Position numbers and translations under genes: made by a program | Shown: piece by piece, positions 8,687 to 16,512 of the stretch | How positions within the stretch are numbered: the first letter of the stretch is position 1 | How the letters are laid out: each line of letters begins with the position of its first letter | The notes under the pieces: model-generated | Database searches by the model: none | Told to the model about the DNA's origin: nothing | What the model saw: only the letters and a program-made list of their open reading frames with translations | NCBI GenBank assembly: GCA_902779845.1 | Contig: CACZCZ010000002.1 | Span: 148,793 to 212,792, forward strand | Direction of reading: 5' to 3' | Source of the DNA: an uncultured Bacteroidales bacterium | GTDB taxonomy: Bacteria > Bacteroidota > Bacteroidia > Bacteroidales > Bacteroidaceae | Length of the DNA stretch: 64,000 nucleotides

Positions 8687-9985
8687 TTATTTTTTTATCA
8701 GTTCACACTCAATTTCTTCCAAGCTCTTGCCTTTTGTTTCAGGGCAACGGCGGAACAGAAACACGAAGGCACACATACAGATGGCACTGTAGATCCAGAA
8801 AGTACCGCTGCTGCCTAAGGCTGCATTCATCGAGGGGAATGAGAAGGTGAGCGTGCAGCACCCCACCCACAGGGCGAACGTGCACGTTGCCATAGCGACG
8901 CCCCTGACACGGTGTGGGAAGATCTCCGCCAACAGCGTCCACGTGACGGGCCCCAGTGTCATCGCATAGACAGAGATGGCTGCTACGACCAATGCCACCA
9001 TCAGGAAACCTGTCATTCCCATATAATAGCACATGCCTAACGTCAGATAAATCAGGCCCAGCCCGCCGGCGCCAATAAGCATCAGCGTGCGGCGCCCCCA
9101 CTTCTCAATGGCGTAAAGTGCCACGAAAGTGAACAGCACATTGGCAATGCCTGTGATGACGATGTTAATGAACATCCCGTCAACATCAAAGCCTGCACCT
9201 ACGAATATCTCCTGAGCGTAGTTGAAAATCACGTTCGTTCCGCACCACTGCTGAAACACAGCAATCACCAACCCCAACAGCAGCACCCTTCCGTATCTTC
9301 CATGGAACAGTTCGCCCAACCCAGCCTCTGCGTGAGAGCCGACAGCCCTGGGCGCAGACTTCATCTGCAGATATACGGGTGATTCTGGAATGAAGAAACT
9401 CATCAGCAGAAACAGCGCAGCCGGCAACGTCTCGGCCCAGAACATCCATCGCCAACCCCACTCCACATTCCAAGTCTGTGCCTCCGCGATGGTGGTATCG
9501 CGTGCCAGCAGCATATTCACAATCTGAGCCGACAGTATTCCCAGCACAATCGTCATCTGGTTCCAGCTGACCATGCGACCGCGAATCTCCGCCGGACTCA
9601 CCTCGGCAATATACATCGGTGCCAAGGCCGAGGCCACGCCGATGCCCACGCCACCCACGAAACGCGCTATATTAAATAAGGTGAAGTCGTTGAACAGTCC
9701 CGTGGCAATAGCTGATGCCGTAAACAACACCGCCGACAGCATCAGCAGCGGCTTGCGGCCATACCTGTCAGCCGCCGCTCCAGCCACCATTGCTCCCAGC
9801 AGGCAGCCCACCAACGCTGTTGTCATAGCCACGCCCTGCATTACAGGCGAATCACCAATACCAAAGTAAAGTTCATAAAACGGCTTTGCGCCGCCAATTA
9901 CTACCCAGTCGTATCCAAACAGCAGTCCTCCCATTGCTGATACGGCACAGATAAAATACAGGAATCCTTTATTGTAGCTCTTCAT
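8687..9985 (-). CDS. Sugar porter family MFS transporter
   Basis: This is a twelve-segment major facilitator of the sugar porter subfamily (XylE/GalP type), which imports a monosaccharide with protons across the inner membrane. Signatures seen are GGLLFGYDWVVIGGAKPFYE in helix 1, RYGRKPLL in loop 2-3, the central PESPVYL and the C-terminal PETKGKSLEEIE. An open frame extends upstream to 10075, but it crosses the promoter box at 10041-10050. The initiator is therefore one of the ATGs at 10024, 9991 or 9985; the family-like N-terminus MKSYNKGFLYF favours 9985. The gene is first in an operon with the DUF5107-TPR gene. The exact sugar is unknown. Confidence 0.9.
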   Translation of the reverse strand: MKSYNKGFLYFICAVSAMGGLLFGYDWVVIGGAKPFYELYFGIGDSPVMQGVAMTTALVGCLLGAMVAGAAADRYGRKPLLMLSAVLFTASAIATGLFNDFTLFNIARFVGGVGIGVASALAPMYIAEVSPAEIRGRMVSWNQMTIVLGILSAQIVNMLLARDTTIAEAQTWNVEWGWRWMFWAETLPAALFLLMSFFIPESPVYLQMKSAPRAVGSHAEAGLGELFHGRYGRVLLLGLVIAVFQQWCGTNVIFNYAQEIFVGAGFDVDGMFINIVITGIANVLFTFVALYAIEKWGRRTLMLIGAGGLGLIYLTLGMCYYMGMTGFLMVALVVAAISVYAMTLGPVTWTLLAEIFPHRVRGVAMATCTFALWVGCCTLTFSFPSMNAALGSSGTFWIYSAICMCAFVFLFRRCPETKGKSLEEIECELIKK

Positions 9986-10040
9986 TGTCATTAAGATGCC
10001 CCTGCGCCCTTTCGGCTCAGACATCGATATACTTTTCTGC

Positions 10041-10050
10041 TGCAAAGATA
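10041..10050 (-). promoter_or_regulatory. -7 promoter box for the MFS/DUF5107 operon
   Basis: TATCTTTGCA on the minus strand. Its position excludes translation starts upstream of about 10035 for the transporter. Confidence 0.7.
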
Positions 10051-10183
10051 GAGAATAATTCTTTACGCCACGCAAAAAATCTCAAAAATATATTCAAAGG
10101 CGAAGAAAAGAAGGGAAAAAGCGAAATCCGAGCAAGATTGAATGCTTATCTCCTTTCGAGTCAAACAATCAGCTTTCGCGCGT

Positions 10184-10315
10184 GATGCAGCATGGTGCGA
10201 AAGGCGATGCAGCAAGGTGCGAAAGGCGATGCAGCAAGGTGCGGAAGGCGATGCAGCAAGGTGTGCAGCTCAACACACCATGGTGCACAAGTCGATGCAG
10301 CATGGTGTGTCAATA
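10184..10315. repeat. Six-unit tandem array with exact 22-bp period
   Basis: Six contiguous 22-base units start at 10184, 10206, 10228, 10250, 10272 and 10294. Units 1-3 are nearly identical and begin GATGCAGCAAGGTGCGAAAG (unit 1 has CATGG for CAAGG). Units 4 and 6 keep the first half, and unit 5 keeps mainly the central CCATGGTGC. There are no spacers, so it is not a CRISPR. The period is not a multiple of three and is close to two helical turns. The array ends 89 bases before the NhaD promoter box. Confidence 0.85.
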
Positions 10316-10375
10316 AAACATGTTTTACGATGCTTGCAACACAAAAAGTTCGCCTTCTCATTAAAAAAATGAGAA
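10314..10375. promoter_or_regulatory. Palindrome and stem-loop upstream of nhaD
   Basis: TAAAACATGTTTTA at 10314-10327 is a perfect 14-bp palindrome abutting the end of the 22-bp array. TTCTCATT (10355-10362) pairs with AATGAGAA (10368-10375) across an A5 loop. Both lie 29-90 bases upstream of the NhaD -7 box and could be regulator binding sites; no regulator is identified. Confidence 0.4.
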
Positions 10376-10403
10376 TTAAAGACGCCAAATCGTATATTTT
10401 CAT

Positions 10404-10413
10404 TATCTTTGCA
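10404..10413 (+). promoter_or_regulatory. -7 promoter box for nhaD
   Basis: TATCTTTGCA lies 28 bases upstream of the nhaD ATG. Confidence 0.7.
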
Positions 10414-10441
10414 CCCATAAAACGTTTTCAAATCACGTCGT

Positions 10442-11854
10442 ATGACCATCGCTATTCTCTGTCTGATTCTGTTCGGCTATGTTCTCATCGCCTACGAACA
10501 TCTGACGCATATCAACAAAGCCACGATTGCGCTGTTCGCAGCTGTGGTGGGATGGATACTCTTTATGTGCACGGGCACCGACTTTGTATTGAAGAGCCAT
10601 GGGCCGGAGTTCATGGATTTCACACAGGGCGGTGCGTTCGACGCTGAGACGACGAAGGAGTTCATAGCCTCGCACGTCTTTATCCACTACAGTGCGGCTC
10701 TGTGCAGCATCGTGCTGTTCCTGCTGGCGACGATGAGCATCGTCAACGTGCTGAATGCCAACGGTTGCTTCGACTTCATCACTGATACTGTGCGCTCCAA
10801 GGACAGTCGCGTGCTGTTATGGGGGATGGTGGGGTTCACGTGGCTGCTGAGTATCAATCTGGACAACCTGACCACGACTGTGCTGATGCTGATGATTATG
10901 CGACGCATTGTACAGCAAACGCGCTGGAGGATGTGGATAGGTTCAGCCATCGTGATTGCCGCCAACTGCGGTGGTGCCACTACGGTCATCGGAGACCCGA
11001 CGTCGTTGGTGGTGTGGACAAAAGGGGCTGTAACGCCCACCGACTTCACGGCAGCGCTGCTGCTGCCCGCATTGGTGGCCACGGTCATCCCGACAGCCCT
11101 CATCGCCCGTGTTCTGCCCTCGCACATTGACATTATCCGCCCTGCCACACATTATCGTGGCGATGACAGCGCACTGCACATTTGGCAAAAGATTGTCATG
11201 CTGGTCGTGGGCTTGGGCGGCCTGTGGTTTATTCCAACATTCCACCGCATCACGCTACTGCCGCCGTTTCTGGGAGCGCTGTGTGTGCTGGGAGTATTGT
11301 GGGTGATGCATGAGGTGATGAACCACCGTCGAATCAAAACCGACCAACCGCTGTACGTAGCTGAGGAGCGCCAGTTCCAATTCACGACGCTGCAGACGGT
11401 GATGTATTTCGTCGGCATCTTCATGTGTGTGGCATTGCTGATAGAGACGGGTGTGATGACAAGCATCTCCACTTGGTGCGACGAATGGATTCATAATATA
11501 TATATCATGAGTGTCGCTATGGGAGCGCTCAGTGCCGTGCTGGACAACATCGCGCTGGTGCTCACAGCCATCAACATCTACCCCGTAGCCGAGAGCGCAG
11601 GTGCCCTCTCTCCTGCCCTCGACCCTGCCTATGCCCAGGCATTCCTGCAGAACGGGCAGTACTGGCACCTGATTATCTACAGCGGCTGCGTGGCCGGCTG
11701 CCTGCTGCCAATCGGCAATGTCGGCGGTTTCACATTGATGAAGGCCGAGGATGTCAGCATTGCATGGTACACCCGTCATATCATGCCCAAAGTACTGTTA
11801 GGCTGGGGCTTAGGATTAGGTGTGTATTTCCTTGTTGACTTGTGGCTAAGATAA
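10442..11854 (+). CDS. nhaD: NhaD-type sodium/proton antiporter
   Basis: The 470-residue polytopic inner-membrane protein belongs to the ion transporter superfamily, NhaD family, which exchanges Na+ or Li+ for protons. Supporting features are the N-terminal HINKATIALFAAVVGW, LLSINLDNLTTTVLMLMIMRR, the conserved NCGGATTVIGDPTSLVVW helix break and VLDNIALVLTAINIY in the second half. The start at 10442 follows the promoter by 28 bases and leaves no upstream alternative. It is a single gene or the head of the small downstream cluster. Confidence 0.93.
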   Translation: MTIAILCLILFGYVLIAYEHLTHINKATIALFAAVVGWILFMCTGTDFVLKSHGPEFMDFTQGGAFDAETTKEFIASHVFIHYSAALCSIVLFLLATMSIVNVLNANGCFDFITDTVRSKDSRVLLWGMVGFTWLLSINLDNLTTTVLMLMIMRRIVQQTRWRMWIGSAIVIAANCGGATTVIGDPTSLVVWTKGAVTPTDFTAALLLPALVATVIPTALIARVLPSHIDIIRPATHYRGDDSALHIWQKIVMLVVGLGGLWFIPTFHRITLLPPFLGALCVLGVLWVMHEVMNHRRIKTDQPLYVAEERQFQFTTLQTVMYFVGIFMCVALLIETGVMTSISTWCDEWIHNIYIMSVAMGALSAVLDNIALVLTAINIYPVAESAGALSPALDPAYAQAFLQNGQYWHLIIYSGCVAGCLLPIGNVGGFTLMKAEDVSIAWYTRHIMPKVLLGWGLGLGVYFLVDLWLR

Positions 11855-11950
11855 AAATGTAGTTAAAAGTTCTGAATAAATTGCACATTATTTGCAGGAC
11901 TCAAAGGAAATCACTACTTTAGCGCCGAATTATTTAAAGAAGTATTGACT

Positions 11951-12220
11951 ATGGCTAAAAGAAGAACTCTCAAAAAGACTGTGAACGAAATATGCGCAGA
12001 CCTCCTGCGCGAATTGTTGGCTTACCAGCAGAGTAACCCCAACATCCCCGTTGCCGACGTGGAGAACACGGCACAAAGCATTATCCTGATGCAGGATGAT
12101 TTCGTGGCTCGGCTCAGCCATGTTGATAAACATCAGGTGAAGCGTTTCTTTACCCAGTTGCAGGATGACCTGACGGTAAGCACCAACGAGATTATCGATC
12201 ACATCTATCATCTGTCATAA
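11951..12220 (+). CDS. Conserved hypothetical small protein (89 aa)
   Basis: A basic N-terminus (MAKRRTLKKTVNEICADLLREL) leads into an amphipathic, mostly helical protein without membrane segment or signal peptide. It resembles small cytoplasmic proteins found across Bacteroidales with the same KK-x-xNxIC start and a C-terminal NEIIDxI, but no function is known to me. The ATG at 11951 is preferred over an in-frame TTG two codons upstream. A TACTTTAGCG sequence at 11915-11924 is a near match to the -7 box. The acyltransferase gene follows after 11 bases. Confidence 0.7.
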   Translation: MAKRRTLKKTVNEICADLLRELLAYQQSNPNIPVADVENTAQSIILMQDDFVARLSHVDKHQVKRFFTQLQDDLTVSTNEIIDHIYHLS

Positions 12221-12231
12221 CCTCACCCACG

Positions 12232-12774
12232 ATGCAGCGATTTTTTCGTTTCATACTCTATCGACTCATGGGTTGGAAGACCGAGGTCAGCGTGGCGCTG
12301 CCACGGAAGTACATCATCGCCTTGGCACCACACACCAGCAACTGGGACTTCCTCATGGGACAGCTCTATAGCCGTGCCGAAGGCTTCCGCTGTGAGTTCC
12401 TGATGAAGAAAGAGTGGTTCGTGTGGCCTCTCGGCCCCATCTTCCGCAGTATGGGTGGCATACCCGTACAGCGTAGCAAGCACACCAGCATGACGGACCA
12501 GCTGGCAGCCATCGCCCGCCAGCGCGACACCTTTGGTCTCTGCATTACACCTGAGGGCACACGCAAGCCCACCACGGAATGGAAGCACGGCTTCTACTAC
12601 ATCGCCCTCAAGGCCGAACTCCCAATCCTGCTCTTCGGCCTCGACTACGGACAGAAACGCATCGTCTGCACCAAAGCCATCATCCCCGACGGCAATGTGG
12701 AAGCACAGATGAGCGAGATCAAACAGTATTTCAAACCCTTCCAAGGCAAATACCCAGAGAACTTTGCCATCTAA
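12232..12774 (+). CDS. 1-acylglycerol-3-phosphate acyltransferase family protein (PlsC-like)
   Basis: The 180-residue protein has the PlsC/LPLAT motifs: motif I HTSNWDFLMG (HX4D), a later block around GGIPVQRSK, and motif III PEGTRKPTTEWKHGFYYIA. It is shorter than a typical PlsC (about 240 residues) and lacks a clear N-terminal membrane helix. It resembles the short acyltransferases of Bacteroidota that acylate glycerolipids or ornithine-type lipids at the membrane face. The acceptor is not predictable. It sits 11 bases after the small conserved gene and 21 bases before the golvesin-type gene. Confidence 0.83.
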   Translation: MQRFFRFILYRLMGWKTEVSVALPRKYIIALAPHTSNWDFLMGQLYSRAEGFRCEFLMKKEWFVWPLGPIFRSMGGIPVQRSKHTSMTDQLAAIARQRDTFGLCITPEGTRKPTTEWKHGFYYIALKAELPILLFGLDYGQKRIVCTKAIIPDGNVEAQMSEIKQYFKPFQGKYPENFAI

Positions 12775-12795
12775 CACACAGACTCTATCCTACAC

Positions 12796-15711
12796 GTGAG
12801 ACTACGACACACAACACTCTTAGGGCTTCTGTTCATGACAGAAGCCGTTTGTTTTGCTCAGAACAGCAAAGGAATACAAACCGACATTACCACTCATTTT
12901 CAGGACTATGAGCTCAGCTGCTCCAGCCGCGGCGAACAGATCCGCGTGGAGAGAGTGGCAATCATGGACAAGGAGAAGGAGCTGCGCATCTTCATGAACG
13001 AGACGCTGGGCGTACAGCACTACGACGAGGCACGCGTGGCTGCCCTCTACGATGAAGTACGCAGCATCCTGCCTGCGGCCATCCGCTCCTATCGTCTGCG
13101 AATCTACATCAAAGGCATCCTGCTGGGGGAACTCGTCTGCGGTGGCACCAAGGACGGCACGGGCCCCATCCGCACATGGAAGGACAACTACAGCGGCAAC
13201 GCATGGGTAACACCCTTGCAACGCCCCTACCCGACCGACCACGGCCTCAATGGTCGTCACATCAGCGTGTGGGCCAGCCACGGCATCTTCTATGCCATCC
13301 GCGAGAAAGAGTGGCGGTGGCAGAGACCGCGCCTCTTCTCCACGTGCGAAGACCTGCTCTCGCAGACCTTCGTCATTCCCTACATCATCCCCATGCTGGA
13401 AAACGCCGGCGCCATTGTCTTCTCACCGCGCGAGCGCGATTGGCAGAAAAACGAGGCTGTCGTCGATAACGACACGCCAGAACAGCAGGGCATCTACTCA
13501 GAGACCAACGGCAACCATACATGGAGCACGGCAGGCGTCGGCTTCGCCCACCTCAAAGCCACTTACCGCAACGGCGAGAACCCGTTTATAGACGGCACGG
13601 CACGCCAAGTGACCACGCAGCAGCGCCAGACGGGCCTCAGCACTGTTGAATGGACGCCCACGATTCCTGCCGACGGGCGCTATGCCGTCTATGTCTCCTA
13701 CGCGACCCTTCCCAACAGCGTCCCTGATGCCACCTACACCGTTCGCCACAAGGGACAGAGCACCCTTTTCCGCGTCAACCAACAGATGGGCGGCGGTACA
13801 TGGGTCTATCTCGGAACTTTTGATTTTGCTGCAGGCAACAGCATGGACAACTGCGTCACGCTCAGCAACCACAGCAGCCATCACGGTGTCATCACCGCCG
13901 ATGCAGTACGTTTCGGAGGCGGCATGGGCAATATCGCACGCGGCGCTACCGGAGCCGAGAGCACCAGCGGTCTTCCTCGCTTCCTTGAAGGTGCACGCTA
14001 CGCTGCACAATGGGCTGGCATGGCACCTGAAGTATATGCCAACAAGGACTTCACCAACGACTATGCCGAAGACATCAACGCACGCTCGCTCATGACCAAC
14101 TACCTGGCCGGAGGTTCCATCTACCTGCCCTCCGACACAGGTCTCCACGTGCCGATTGAGATGAGCCTTGCTTTCCACACAGACGCCGGTGTGGCAGAAA
14201 ACGACGGCATCGTAGGCTCGCTGAGCATCTATACACGCGATTTTAACGATGGTCTCTACGCAGGCGGCATCTCGAGACTGACTTCGCGTGACATCTGCGA
14301 CAAAGTACTCTCACAAGTCGATGCCGACCTCACTGCCATTTACGGACAGTGGACGCGGCGCCAGACGTGGGACCGCAACTACAGCGAGTCGCGCGAGCCC
14401 GGTGTGCCCTCGATGATTCTGGAAATGCTCTCGCACCAGAATTTCACAGACCTGCGTTACGCCCACGACCCCAACTTCAAGTTCACCCTCGCACGTGCCG
14501 CCTACAAAGGAATCCTGCGTGCTGTACACACGCTGCATGGCAGCCGCGATGTGGTGGTGCAGCCCCTGCCCGTGACAGCAGCCGGTGCCTACGTCGTACC
14601 TAACACACGCGAGATCAACCTAAGCTGGCTGGCAGTAGAGGACCCGCTGGAGCCCACAGCCATGCCTACGGGCTTCGTGGTCTATCACGCTGAAGATGAC
14701 GGTGATTTCGACAACGGAACTCTCGTTCACGACGCCCACTTCACGCTCAGCGACGCCAGTCCAGAGACACTGCACCGCTTCCGCATCACCGCCTGCAACA
14801 GCGGCGGACAGAGTATGCCATCCACCGAGGTGTGCGCCTACATCCCTCTGCGTGGCACACGCCACGTGCTGCTCGTGGACGCCTTCGACCGCCTGGCAGC
14901 ACCACAGAACGTGGACAACGACAGTCTCCAGGGCTTTGATCTACAGGGCGACCCGGGCGTTCCGATGGGGCAGATGCCGGGCTACTGCGGTCAGCAGCAA
15001 TGCTTCAACCCTGCCATGCGAGGGATGGAAGGGCCAGGCGCATTGGGCTACAGCACCGGTGAGTTGGAAGGGATGATCATCGCCGGCAACACCATGGATT
15101 GGGCCACACGCCACGCACGCGACATCATCGCTGCCACCGATGGTCATATCACACTGAGCAGTTGTGCACAAACCGCTGTGGGACGCGCCACATTCGACAC
15201 CCGCGAGATCGACCTCTTCGACATCATCTTCGGACTTGACAAAGTAGATGGCTACAGTACGCGGCAGAGCAAGGTCTTCGCACCACAGCTTACGCAGGCA
15301 GTAGCCGAGTTCGTGCGCGCTGGAGGCAGTCTGCTGGTGAGCGGTGCCTTCGTAGGCTCTGACATGACCAGTGAAGCCGACCGTCTCTTCACGCGTTCCA
15401 TCTTGAAATACGAATACGCGGGAGCCCTCGATGCCGACATCATCACGGGCATCAATGGACTCAACACCGACTTTGACCTCTATCGCCGCCTGAATGAGCA
15501 GCGCTACTGCGTCCCCGCCGTCGATTGTCTCGCACCCACCAGCGAGAGTTTCTGCTCGATGGTTTATAGTCCCGGTGGCGAATCAGCAGCCGTCGCCTAC
15601 CAGGGCAACAACTACCGCAGTTTCGTCATGGGCTTCCCCTTGGAGTCCATTTCAAACACGGAGAAACGCGTTGGGATTCTACGCGGCGTGCTACAATTCC
15701 TCATCCCATAA
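12796..15711 (+). CDS. Secreted golvesin C-terminal-like domain protein
   Basis: The 971-residue protein begins with a GTG codon and a signal peptide (RHTTLLGLLFMTEAVCFAQ). After a ~210-residue N-terminal region comes a golvesin C-terminal-like beta domain (about residues 235-378; WSTAGVGFAHLKATYR, ADGRYAVYVSY, GTWVYLGTFDF, VITADAVRFGGG). An amidase-like segment follows (IEMSLAFHTDAG), then a fibronectin type III-like region (about 600-690), and a C-terminal ~270-residue domain resembling a glutamine-amidotransferase-like fold. Such proteins are often labelled xanthan lyase, a name not supported by biochemistry. A role in cell-surface polysaccharide or peptidoglycan turnover is plausible. trmN6 starts 14 bases downstream. 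Confidence 0.85.
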   Translation: MRLRHTTLLGLLFMTEAVCFAQNSKGIQTDITTHFQDYELSCSSRGEQIRVERVAIMDKEKELRIFMNETLGVQHYDEARVAALYDEVRSILPAAIRSYRLRIYIKGILLGELVCGGTKDGTGPIRTWKDNYSGNAWVTPLQRPYPTDHGLNGRHISVWASHGIFYAIREKEWRWQRPRLFSTCEDLLSQTFVIPYIIPMLENAGAIVFSPRERDWQKNEAVVDNDTPEQQGIYSETNGNHTWSTAGVGFAHLKATYRNGENPFIDGTARQVTTQQRQTGLSTVEWTPTIPADGRYAVYVSYATLPNSVPDATYTVRHKGQSTLFRVNQQMGGGTWVYLGTFDFAAGNSMDNCVTLSNHSSHHGVITADAVRFGGGMGNIARGATGAESTSGLPRFLEGARYAAQWAGMAPEVYANKDFTNDYAEDINARSLMTNYLAGGSIYLPSDTGLHVPIEMSLAFHTDAGVAENDGIVGSLSIYTRDFNDGLYAGGISRLTSRDICDKVLSQVDADLTAIYGQWTRRQTWDRNYSESREPGVPSMILEMLSHQNFTDLRYAHDPNFKFTLARAAYKGILRAVHTLHGSRDVVVQPLPVTAAGAYVVPNTREINLSWLAVEDPLEPTAMPTGFVVYHAEDDGDFDNGTLVHDAHFTLSDASPETLHRFRITACNSGGQSMPSTEVCAYIPLRGTRHVLLVDAFDRLAAPQNVDNDSLQGFDLQGDPGVPMGQMPGYCGQQQCFNPAMRGMEGPGALGYSTGELEGMIIAGNTMDWATRHARDIIAATDGHITLSSCAQTAVGRATFDTREIDLFDIIFGLDKVDGYSTRQSKVFAPQLTQAVAEFVRAGGSLLVSGAFVGSDMTSEADRLFTRSILKYEYAGALDADIITGINGLNTDFDLYRRLNEQRYCVPAVDCLAPTSESFCSMVYSPGGESAAVAYQGNNYRSFVMGFPLESISNTEKRVGILRGVLQFLIP

Positions 15712-15724
15712 CAAGCTGCTATTC

Positions 15725-16441
15725 ATGAGTAATAGCTACTTCCAATTCAAGCAGTTCACCATCCACCACGACCGCTGTGCAATGAAGGTCGGGACAGACG
15801 GTGTGCTGCTGGGAGCCTGGGCGCCACTCATACAGCCACGGCACATTCTGGACATCGGCACAGGCAGCGGATTGATAGCCCTGATGCTGGCACAGCGCTA
15901 CCCCCAAGCACAGGTCACTGGCATCGACATTGACACGGCCTCCATCGAGCAAGCCGCAGCGAATGTGGCGGCATCGCCCTTTGCAGAACGCGTAGCTGTC
16001 AAGTGCCAGGCCCTGCAAGCACTGCAAGACGCCACCGCTTCGTTCGATGCCATCGCCTGCAACCCGCCCTTCTTCGAGGAGACGCTGCTGCCGCCTGATG
16101 CAGGTCGAGCCGCTGCCCGCCACACCACCTCCCTGCCCTTCCAGGAGCTTGTTGCCATCAGCGCGCAGTTGCTCTGTGAGGGAGGCCGCTTCTGCGTTGT
16201 CTTGCCCACGACGGCCTTCGATGCCTTCCGTTTGTTGTGTTTCCGCGAGGGACTGTTCCTTGTTGCGCGCTGCGATGTGCAGACGTCCCCTCGCAAGGCT
16301 CCCAAGCGCACGCTCGCCTGTTTCACAAAAGGCAGCAAAACCAGCCCTGCACAAACAACGACAACGCAACTGATTCTCATGGAAAACGGCCATCGCAGCT
16401 CCGATTATTCCACTCTTACGCGCGATTTTTACCTCGCATGA
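15725..16441 (+). CDS. trmN6: tRNA1(Val) (adenine(37)-N6)-methyltransferase
   Basis: The 238-residue class I methyltransferase has the SAM motif ILDIGTGSGLIALMLAQRYP and the catalytic NPPFFE (NPPY/F type) motif of N6-adenine methyltransferases. It opens with the family-typical FQFKQFTIHHDRCAMKVGTDGVLLGAW. The YfiC/TrmN6 family methylates A37 of tRNA-Val. An open frame reaches back to 15494, but that part is out-of-frame sequence of the preceding gene; the ATG at 15725 gives the canonical N-terminus. Confidence 0.92.
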   Translation: MSNSYFQFKQFTIHHDRCAMKVGTDGVLLGAWAPLIQPRHILDIGTGSGLIALMLAQRYPQAQVTGIDIDTASIEQAAANVAASPFAERVAVKCQALQALQDATASFDAIACNPPFFEETLLPPDAGRAAARHTTSLPFQELVAISAQLLCEGGRFCVVLPTTAFDAFRLLCFREGLFLVARCDVQTSPRKAPKRTLACFTKGSKTSPAQTTTTQLILMENGHRSSDYSTLTRDFYLA

Positions 16442-16485
16442 GGATTCTGTAGGCCTTTTATGCCTGCTATTTCAGAAAAAATCAC

Positions 16486-16495
16486 TACCTTTGCG
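16486..16495 (+). promoter_or_regulatory. -7 promoter box for lon
   Basis: TACCTTTGCG, 18 bases upstream of the lon ATG. No heat-shock-type (CIRCE) inverted repeat is present. Confidence 0.65.
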
Positions 16496-16512
16496 CGCTT
16501 TTTAAGGCTATT

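Larger units (their letters stand above)
10051..10403. other. Gene-free divergent intergenic region
   Basis: This region between the divergent MFS and NhaD transcription units holds no convincing gene. From left to right it carries an A-rich stretch, a six-unit 22-bp repeat array (10184-10315), a 14-bp palindrome (10314-10327) and an 8-bp stem-loop (10355-10375). Several open frames cross the array, but their peptides only repeat the array, so they are not called as genes. Confidence 0.7.

Noticed and set aside
9986-10075. N-terminal extension of the sugar porter
   Set aside because: The -7 promoter box at 10041-10050 lies within it, so the upstream part cannot be in the mRNA made from that promoter.
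10184-10315. CRISPR array
   Set aside because: The 22-base units are directly contiguous with no unique spacers, and no cas genes are present.
10142-10647. Small ORFs running through the 22-bp array
   Set aside because: Their peptides are only translations of the repeat in different frames, they cross the nhaD promoter, and they have no family resemblance.
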